Source of the DNA: a virus
DNA: 48,387 bases
IMG/VR virus record: IMGVR_UViG_3300027733_000075
Span: 1-48,387 of that record
Strand: one strand, 5' to 3'
Positions within the stretch are counted from its first letter, which is position 1, and each line of letters opens with the position of its first letter. The notes under the pieces were generated by a model. It did no database searches. It had not been told where the DNA came from and worked only from the letters and a program-made list of their open reading frames with translations. Made by a program: the position numbers and the translations under genes. Positions 23,915 through 31,800 of this stretch are shown piece after piece.

Positions 23915-26341
23915 ATGATGTCATTAAAAATTAAAAAAAGAGATGGAGAGGACGCTTCCTTTAATCCACAAAAAATTTACAATAGAATTAAAAGAGCTGC
24001 AAAAGGGTTAAATGTTAATTCGGACGAGATTTTTATTAAAGTTATAACTTCAGTACCAACTGAAGGGTTAATTACAACAAAAGAGTTAGATAAACTTGTA
24101 TATGAAATTGCTGCCGCTTATACTGGTAGTCATCATGACTATTCAAGATTAGCATCTTCAGTTGCAATTTCTTCTTACCATAAGGAAACTAAAGATAGTT
24201 TTTGTGAAACTATTATGGAATTACATTCTACTGGCGTAATCAATGAAAAGTTAATTGAAGTTATGAGCTCTTATGGTCATGACAAAATTGATGAGGTTAT
24301 TAATCATGAGAAAGATTATAACTTTGATTACTTTGCGTGGCGTTCATTACAAGAAATGTACTTGTTAAAGACACCTCAAGGTAAAGTAGTTGAAAGACCA
24401 CAACACATGTATATGAGAGTTGCTTTATGGGTAACAAATTCATTTGAAGAAGCTGTTGAATACTACAACTCATTGTCAAACCAACTTATTTCACCAGCAA
24501 CACCAATCATTATTAATTCAGGAACAAAAGTCCCTCAATTAGCATCTTGTGTATTACATTATAATAACTCAGATTCACGTAATGGTTTATTACAAACCCT
24601 GAATGATATTTCAACTTATTCTTCAGACGCTGCGGGAATTGGATTATCAATGTCTAATATCAGAAGTAAAGAAAGTCGTATTAATTCATCAGGTGGATTT
24701 GCGGGTGGATTGTTAAAGTATTTAAAAATTGTTAACGAGTCATTGAGATTCTTTAACCAACAAGGAAGACGACCTGGTAGTGCTGCTATATATATTGAAC
24801 CATGGCACAAAGATGTTATGGACTTGTTAGATATCAAAAAGAACACAGGTGCGGAAGAATTAAGAGCAAGAGATTTATTCACAGCTCTTTGGATTCCCGA
24901 CAACTTCATGAGAGCAGTAAAGGAAAGTGCTGATTGGTATTTATTCTGCCCTAACGATATTATTAAAGCTGGCATTAAACCACTTCAAGAATGTTACGGT
25001 AGTGAATATGAAACAAATTATAACAAAGCTGTTGAGTTAGGTATTGGTAAAAAAGTTAAGGCTCAAGATATTTGGACTAAGATTATTGAATCACAAGTTG
25101 AGACAGGTGTCCCTTACTTATGTTCTAAAGACAATGCTAATAAGAAAACAAATCACCAAAACATTGGTGTGATTAAACAATCAAACCTTTGTAATGAGAT
25201 TTACCAATATACTGACGAGGATACTACGGCAATCTGTACATTATCTTCAATGGTGTTGAAAAACTTTATTGAAAAAGGTGAGTTTGATTTTAATTTACTT
25301 TATAGTGAAGTTAGAAAAGTTGTTAGAGCTCTTAACAAAGTTATTGACATTAACAGTTACTCAACTGAAAAAGGTAGAAAAGGTGGATTGGACCAAAGAG
25401 CAATTGCGATTGGTACTCAAGGTTTAGCTGACGTATTTTATTTGATGGATTACATTTTCACATCTGAAGAAGCTAAGAAATTAAATAAAACTATTTTTGA
25501 AACTATATACTTTGCAGCAATCACTGAAAGTATGGAATTATGTAAAATAATGATACACAAACCATACGCTCACTTTAAAGGTTCACCAATGTCAAAAGGG
25601 GTATTCCAATTTGATATGTGGGGGTTAGATTATGAAGGGTTAAGTGGTCTTTGGAATTGGGATTCTTTAAAAGAAGAAGTTAAAACTTACGGTGTTTGTA
25701 ACTCATTATTTACAGCTCAGATGCCAGTTGCATCTTCAGCAAAGATTACAGGTTCATTTGAAATGACAGAACCAGCTCACTCTGCGTTATTTAACAGACG
25801 AGTTGTTGGTGGTGAGATTATGATTGTAAACAAGTATCTAATTAATGACTTTGAAAAAATCGGTATTTGGAGTGAAGAGTTAAAGAATGAAATTATTATG
25901 AACGAAGGTTCTATTCAGAATATAAACTTTAATAACCATCTTGACACTGAAGATAAAAACTATATAAAGAAAGTTAAACGAACTGAACATTTGATAAGTA
26001 AGTATAAAACAATTTGGGAGATATCTCAAAGAGAATTAATTGATATGGCGGCAGATAGAGCTCCATTTATCGACCAATCTCAATCAATGAATATCTATAT
26101 GGCTAATCCAACATTGTCTAAGATTACTTCATCTCACTTTCATTCATGGGAGAAAGGTTTGAAAACTTTATGTTATTATGTTAGAACTAAAGCAATTTCA
26201 ACAGGAGCAAAACATTTGGCGGTAGATGTGTCAAAAATACAAAAACCTAAAGTTAAACTTGAAGTTCCAAAATTTGAAGTTACTGAGTTAACAACAAAAC
26301 CTGAAGATAGTCCATTTGATTGTTTTGGATGTTCATCATAA
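23915..26341 (+). CDS. nrdA: Ribonucleotide reductase class Ia, large (alpha) subunit
   Basis: An 808-aa catalytic subunit that reduces ribonucleoside diphosphates to deoxy forms for phage DNA synthesis. An ATP-cone-like regulatory domain lies at about 1-95 (KKRDGEDASFNPQKIYNRI). The active site has Cys212 (LASCVLHY), Asn424-Cys426-Glu428 (NLCNEI) and Cys441 (AICTLSS). The C-terminal redox pair is Cys803 and Cys806 (CFGCSS). The 15-residue gap between Cys426 and Cys441 matches mouse R1 rather than E. coli NrdA. It follows nrdB by 11 bases; the nrdB-nrdA order is the reverse of T4. Two ATG codons open the gene; the second may be used. A terminator follows immediately. No glutaredoxin or thioredoxin gene is in the window, so host reductants may be used. 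Confidence 0.95.
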   Translation: MMSLKIKKRDGEDASFNPQKIYNRIKRAAKGLNVNSDEIFIKVITSVPTEGLITTKELDKLVYEIAAAYTGSHHDYSRLASSVAISSYHKETKDSFCETIMELHSTGVINEKLIEVMSSYGHDKIDEVINHEKDYNFDYFAWRSLQEMYLLKTPQGKVVERPQHMYMRVALWVTNSFEEAVEYYNSLSNQLISPATPIIINSGTKVPQLASCVLHYNNSDSRNGLLQTLNDISTYSSDAAGIGLSMSNIRSKESRINSSGGFAGGLLKYLKIVNESLRFFNQQGRRPGSAAIYIEPWHKDVMDLLDIKKNTGAEELRARDLFTALWIPDNFMRAVKESADWYLFCPNDIIKAGIKPLQECYGSEYETNYNKAVELGIGKKVKAQDIWTKIIESQVETGVPYLCSKDNANKKTNHQNIGVIKQSNLCNEIYQYTDEDTTAICTLSSMVLKNFIEKGEFDFNLLYSEVRKVVRALNKVIDINSYSTEKGRKGGLDQRAIAIGTQGLADVFYLMDYIFTSEEAKKLNKTIFETIYFAAITESMELCKIMIHKPYAHFKGSPMSKGVFQFDMWGLDYEGLSGLWNWDSLKEEVKTYGVCNSLFTAQMPVASSAKITGSFEMTEPAHSALFNRRVVGGEIMIVNKYLINDFEKIGIWSEELKNEIIMNEGSIQNINFNNHLDTEDKNYIKKVKRTEHLISKYKTIWEISQRELIDMAADRAPFIDQSQSMNIYMANPTLSKITSSHFHSWEKGLKTLCYYVRTKAISTGAKHLAVDVSKIQKPKVKLEVPKFEVTELTTKPEDSPFDCFGCSS

Positions 26342-26350
26342 ATAATAATA

Positions 26351-26382
26351 AAAATCCCAACTATGTTGGGATTTTGTTTTTT
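26351..26382 (+). terminator. Intrinsic terminator after nrdA
   Basis: An 11-bp perfect stem (AAAATCCCAAC with GTTGGGATTTT), a 3-base loop TAT and a G-T6 tail. It ends the replication and nucleotide module and separates it from the second structural block. Confidence 0.9.
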
Positions 26383-26385
26383 AAT

Positions 26386-26394
26386 CTATTTATT
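26386..26394 (+). promoter_or_regulatory. Candidate late promoter box (distal) before gp25
   Basis: CTATTTATT directly after the nrdA terminator and 38 bases before the gp25 ATG (counted from the TATTTAT core). It is one of two boxes in this gap. Confidence 0.4.
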
Positions 26395-26411
26395 AGAAAA
26401 AACTAGGACAT

Positions 26412-26422
26412 TATATTTATAG
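26412..26422 (+). promoter_or_regulatory. Candidate late promoter box (proximal) before gp25
   Basis: TATATTTATAG almost touching the gp25 start codon. It is too close to the ATG for a normal leader if it is a -10 element, so the distal copy may be the working one, or this one makes a leaderless message. Confidence 0.3.
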
Positions 26423-26424
26423 GT

Positions 26425-26895
26425 ATGGCAGATGGAATTACTTACGGTATTAATTTTCCTTTTAGAGATTCTAGAAGGGGTGATTATTTAGAGTTAACAG
26501 AACTTGAAGCTCAAGAAATTAAAGCTGATTTAGTTCACTTGTTGTTAACAAGAAAGGGGTCACGATATTTTTTACCTGGTTTTGGTACAAGATTATATGA
26601 ATTTCTTTTTGAACCCTTTGATGGTTTAACATTTAATGCGATTGAATCTGACATAAGAGACGCTATTGAGAATTTTATGCCAAACTTATTAGTTAATAGT
26701 TTAAGTATAACGCCAGCTGACCCTCAAGAAGAAATTGACATTGCAACAGGACAAAATACTGTTGGAACTAGTGAGTCATCAATTTATAGATTCCCTGGTA
26801 AAGGTACTTCAGAGTATACTGCAAAAATAAGATTAGATTATTCTACAAATGGTTCAACATATGCTCAGAGTGATTTTGTGATTATTAATATTTAA
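26425..26895 (+). CDS. 25: Baseplate wedge protein gp25 family
   Basis: A 156-aa protein of the gp25 (lysozyme-like fold) family, a core wedge and sheath-initiating protein in all contractile tails; T4 gp25 is 132 aa. The typical pattern is present: LVHLLLTRKGSRYFLPGFGT, then RLYEFLFEPFD, and FNAIESDIRDAIENFMPNLLV. Most family members have a Glu-Pro-Arg (EPR) motif at the last position, which pairs with the wedge partner. Here the segment reads FMPNLLV, so Glu and Arg are missing. A C-terminal segment of about 50 residues includes a polar loop (about 107-135). It opens the second structural block and is followed after five bases by the gp6 gene, the same order as gp25 and gp6 homologues in many contractile systems. 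Confidence 0.87.
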   Translation: MADGITYGINFPFRDSRRGDYLELTELEAQEIKADLVHLLLTRKGSRYFLPGFGTRLYEFLFEPFDGLTFNAIESDIRDAIENFMPNLLVNSLSITPADPQEEIDIATGQNTVGTSESSIYRFPGKGTSEYTAKIRLDYSTNGSTYAQSDFVIINI

Positions 26896-26900
26896 TAGAA

Positions 26901-28739
26901 ATGGCAAATAACAAAATATCATACACTACTAGAGATTATCAGTCAATTAGAACTGAACTCTTAAATTATGCTAAAACTTACTATCCTGATTTAATTCAAG
27001 ATTTTAATGACGCTTCGGTGTTTTCGGTATTTTTAGATTTAAATGCTGCGGTTGCAGATAACTTAAATTATAATATTGATAGAAGTATTCAAGAGACTGT
27101 TTTACAATATGCTCAACAAAGGTCTTCAATTTATAATATAGCTAGAACTTATGGTTTAAAATTACCAGGTCAAAGACCATCAGTTTCATTAGTTGATTTT
27201 TCTATTACTGTACCAGCATATGGTGATAAAGAAGATGAAAGATATCTTGGAACTTTATTAAGAGGTTCGCAAGTTGTTGGGGCTGGAGTTGTTTTTGAAA
27301 ATGTTTATGATATTGATTTTGCGTCCCCATATAATGCACAAGGTTTTCCTAATAGATTAAAAATACCAAATTTTAATGCTAATAATGTATTAGTTAATTA
27401 TACTATTACTAAAAGAGAAGTTGTTGTTAACGGGATAACTAAAGTATTCAAAAGAGTTATTGGTGCAAATGATGTAAAACCTTTCTTTGAATTATTTTTA
27501 CCTGAAAAAAATGTGTTAGGTATTACAAGCGTTTTGTTAAAGAATGGAACTCAATATACAAATACACCTACAACAGCTGAATTTTTAGGTGCGGAGAATA
27601 GATGGTATGAAGTAGATGCCTTAGCTGAAGATAGAGTTTTCATTGAAGACCCAACAAAAGTTTCAGACCAACCAGGTATTAAAGTTGGTAGGTATATTCA
27701 AACACAAAATAGATTCATTACTGAGTATACTCCTGAAGGTTTTAAAAAGATGACATTTGGTGGAGGTACAAACACTGCACAAGACCAATTAAATCAATTT
27801 ACAACTTTAGGTACAACATTAGAGTTACAAAAATACTCAAATAATTTTTCATTAGGTTCTACGTTAGCACCAAACTCAACTTTATTTATTCAATATAGAA
27901 TTGGTGGTGGATTAGCGACAAACTTAGGAACAAACGTAATTAACCAAATTGGTACCGTTTCATTTTTTGTTAATGGACCGTCAGAGACAACAAACTCTGC
28001 GGTGGTTAATTCATTGAGATGTGTTAACGTAACTGCAGCGGTTGGAGGTGCGGGAGTTCCTTCATTAGAAGAAATTAGGAATTATGTATCATTTAACTTT
28101 GCAGCACAAAAAAGAGCGGTAACAGTACAAGATTACGAATCAATTATTAGAAACATGCCAGCTCAATTCGGGGCACCTGCAAAGGTATCAATCACTGAAA
28201 ATGACAATAAGATTTTAATTCAAATATTATCTTATGATACTTCAGGTAAATTAACAAACATTGTTTCAAACACATTAAGACAAAATATTGCAAATTATTT
28301 ATCAAACTATAGAATGATGAATGACTATATTTCAATATTCAGTGCTGAGGTTATTGACTTAAGTGTAGATATTTCAATTGTGTTAGATTCTGCTCAAAAC
28401 TCAGGACAAGTTATATCAAGTGTTGTTGATAAGATTTCTGCTTACTTTAACCCACAAACGAGAGAGTTGGGTCAAAATGTATACCTTTCTGAACTTAGAA
28501 GTATTGTTCAGAATACTAATGGGGTATTAACAGTTGCAGGATTAGATGTGTTTAATGAAGTTGGAGGTCAATACTCTTCGGCAGAAACTTCTATGGTTTA
28601 TACAAATGAGGAGACAAAATTAATAGGGCCTGTTGATGATACCATCTTTGCTCAACCATCTCAAGTTTACCAAATCAGATACCCAGGTAAAGACATTAGA
28701 GTGTCGGTAAAAAATTTCCAATCAGTTACTTTTTCGTAA
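26901..28739 (+). CDS. 6: Baseplate wedge protein gp6 / baseplate J family
   Basis: A 612-aa wedge protein; T4 gp6 is 660 aa. The N-terminal helix and loop pattern (YTTRDYQSIRTELLNYAKTY, then DFNDASVFSVFLDLNAAVAD) is typical of gp6/gpJ proteins. The C-terminal half has the conserved block KRAVTVQDYESIIRNMPAQF, then LRQNIANYLSNYRMMNDYIS and LSELRSIVQNTNGV. In T4, gp6 dimers form the inner ring that holds the wedges together and starts the conformational change on contraction. The gene lies between gp25 and a giant protein in the gp7 position, which agrees with T4-type wedge gene order. Confidence 0.88.
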   Translation: MANNKISYTTRDYQSIRTELLNYAKTYYPDLIQDFNDASVFSVFLDLNAAVADNLNYNIDRSIQETVLQYAQQRSSIYNIARTYGLKLPGQRPSVSLVDFSITVPAYGDKEDERYLGTLLRGSQVVGAGVVFENVYDIDFASPYNAQGFPNRLKIPNFNANNVLVNYTITKREVVVNGITKVFKRVIGANDVKPFFELFLPEKNVLGITSVLLKNGTQYTNTPTTAEFLGAENRWYEVDALAEDRVFIEDPTKVSDQPGIKVGRYIQTQNRFITEYTPEGFKKMTFGGGTNTAQDQLNQFTTLGTTLELQKYSNNFSLGSTLAPNSTLFIQYRIGGGLATNLGTNVINQIGTVSFFVNGPSETTNSAVVNSLRCVNVTAAVGGAGVPSLEEIRNYVSFNFAAQKRAVTVQDYESIIRNMPAQFGAPAKVSITENDNKILIQILSYDTSGKLTNIVSNTLRQNIANYLSNYRMMNDYISIFSAEVIDLSVDISIVLDSAQNSGQVISSVVDKISAYFNPQTRELGQNVYLSELRSIVQNTNGVLTVAGLDVFNEVGGQYSSAETSMVYTNEETKLIGPVDDTIFAQPSQVYQIRYPGKDIRVSVKNFQSVTFS

Positions 28740-28808
28740 CAAGTTTATTTATTTTTTCTTTGGTTTATTATTTAATGGTGTGGATTAACTGTAAAAGTTA
28801 TACATAAA

Positions 28809-28818
28809 CTATTTATTA
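28809..28818 (+). promoter_or_regulatory. Candidate late promoter box before the 1780-aa baseplate gene
   Basis: CTATTTATTA with the TATTTAT core starting 22 bases before the ATG, in a 92-base AT-rich gap with no clear terminator. Confidence 0.42.
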
Positions 28819-28831
28819 ACTAAAGAGATTA

Positions 28832-31800
28832 ATGGGTCAATCGTATAGAATTAGAACTGAATTAGGGGTCAACAAAACAATAAATGTACAACTAGACCAA
28901 GAATTTGAAGAATTAGAGATTTTATCTTTAAAACTTCAACAATCAGATGTGTACACAAGAAGTTGTGCGGACTACGGTGTACTAGTAGGAAGAGTTACTG
29001 CAAACAATGGATTTGGATTACCAAATGCAAGAGTATCTATATTCATACCAATAGAATCGGTTGATGAATCTAACCCTTTAATTTCAAGTATATATCCATA
29101 CAAATCTCCGACAGATAAGAATGAAGATGGGTATAGATATAATTTATTACCTTACGAACAATCTTATTCAACCCACGCAGCCACAGGTACATTACCAACA
29201 AGATTAGATGCTTTAACAGGTAATACCGCAATTGAAATATATGACAAATATTATAGGTTAACCGCAAAAACAAATGACAGTGGTGACTATATGATTTTAG
29301 GTGTACCATTAGGGTATCAAACCGTAGTTATGGATGTTGACTTATCAGACATTGGTGAGTTTTCACTAACACCACAAGATTTAATTAGGATGGGTCTTGC
29401 AACTGAAGGACAAGTTGCGGGTAATCGTTTTAGAACTTCAAACAATTTAAATTCCCTACCTCAGTTAGTTAACTTAGTTAAAAATTTGGAGATATCTCCA
29501 CTTTGGGGAGAACAACAAGTTTGTGATATTGCTATTAACAGACTTGATTTTGATTTGAGAGATGAGGCAAATATTGATATACAACCTACATCTGTTTTTA
29601 TGGGTTCAATATACTCAACACCAGATAGTTTTAGAGTTAGACGAAATGCTAGACCACCTGATGACATGGGTAATCTATGTAATTTATCTACAGGACCTGG
29701 TCAAATACTTGCAATCAGACAAACAATTTATCAAGACACTACAGGTAAGCCAGTATTAGAACAATACCAATTAGAACAGTCGGGTAATATTATTGACGGT
29801 AATGGTGTTTGGTTAACTGAACTACCAATGAATTTGGATTATTATATCACCAATGAATTTGGTGAAAAAGTATTATCAAATGACCCAACAGTTGGTATAC
29901 CAACTAAAGCCAAATATAGATTTAAAATTAAATGGGCTCAACCTCCAAGTATTACAGAACAAACAAGAAGAGCCTATTATTTGGTACCAAATGTTAGAGA
30001 ATATGGTTGGTCTAATACATTGTCTGACCCAAATTACGACTCAACGTCATCACCAAATGGGATAAAACTTGCTGGCTCTTATTATTTTGGACTTGATTGG
30101 ACTGGATATACAAATACTCAAGCAGCTATAAATTGTGATGATACATTTTATCAATTTGAGTATAATAGAGTTTATACTGTATCAGGATTAATTGATGAAT
30201 TTAAAAATGGTGGTAGAGGTAGATTCATTGGGATTAAAGAAATTGATAGTCAAGATTGTGAAAGTACTGTAAACAAATTCCCTGTTAATGAAGGGTTCCG
30301 AAATTTTGATTTACTATATTTCATATTCTCAATTATTTTTACAGTAATACAAATTATTGGAGTACCTCTTTTAATTGTTTTTGAATTTTTAGCTTGGTTA
30401 TGGAATAATTTTGCAGTACCAATATTAATATATCTTATTTATTTGGCGTTTAGAGAATCCGCCCAAAATTTTATTGCTGCGGCAACTTCATGGCCAGCAT
30501 TAGGGTTAATCTTCTCATTTGCGGTTAAAGGAGCTTTATGGTTAGCTGCGGCGATTTATATGTTAACAAACTTTACTGAATTGGTGAAATATAGATTTGG
30601 TAGAGTTAAATTACCAATGTTAACATATCCCGATTGTCAAGCGTGTGAGTGTACTTCGGAAACTACAGGACCTGGTGGTAATGGTCCTGATGACATAGTA
30701 CCATCTGCAGGAGCTCTTTCCCAATTGTCAAATTCTGGATTATATTATGATAACTTATTAACTTACGAAGAAGATACAACTTCAACACCAACAACTGACC
30801 CTGATTATGATACTATTAATCAAGTTAGTGTTCTAATTAAATCACAAGCACTTGCTGGTTATTCGGCTAACGCTAGTAATCCTAGAAAATTTAAAGTACC
30901 TGTATCACAAATAGGTACTTACCCCAGTAACGATAAACAATTTGCATTTTCAAATACTTTACCACCAGGAGAAAGAATTAATGTTTATAATACCAGAAAA
31001 AAATATTTTGATGGTGTAAATAGAATAAAAGTAACCTTTGCATCAAATCAAAACACTGCACATCACTTTGATAATACATTGACAATGTTAACTGGTTTTG
31101 ATTTTGAACCTGGTACCTTACTTAGTTTTGTTAGTCCCACTAATACTACTGATAAAAATTATAGATGGAGTGGTCAAACAGGTGGAGGAACAATACAAAA
31201 TAGTATTAACGGTAAAATAAAAGTTAGCGCATTTACTGCTAGTGTTAATTATGCTGACCCAAATAACCCAAGTCAAAATACTAATTTAGTAACAACATAT
31301 TTAATTCCAACTGGAGAAACAACATGTGTTGATAGTATTACATTAAACATTACAAATTCTGGTACTGTAACTTATAATACTTGTAGTACTGTTAAAGTGA
31401 CTCTAACTGCGACAACTTTAGGACCATTTTCAATTGTTAATAATGATTGTATTAATATTTCAACGTTAGCGGGTACCGCATCATATGATATAACAGGTAG
31501 TGGAGATACTTGTCAAAGATATGCATACCCATCAGACATTGAATATTTTCAAGTATTAACGGCAATTACAATAACAAAAACAGTGGTTGCTGGAGTCACA
31601 CAATATTCAATACCAAATTTAGGTTCTGGTACTAGTATATGGTCAACTTTAAATTCGTTAAATCAAATCAGTGTTTTTTATGAGGCAACATGTGACGGAG
31701 ATAAATTTGGGTGGAAATATAATTATACTAATCAGTTACAAACATCCACTTACGCGGATTTTAGCGACCAAAAAATATTAATTTTACAAAGAGGTGTTGA

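Noticed and set aside
28740-28831. Terminator in the gap after gp6
   Set aside because: The gap has T-rich stretches but I found no stable stem before them.
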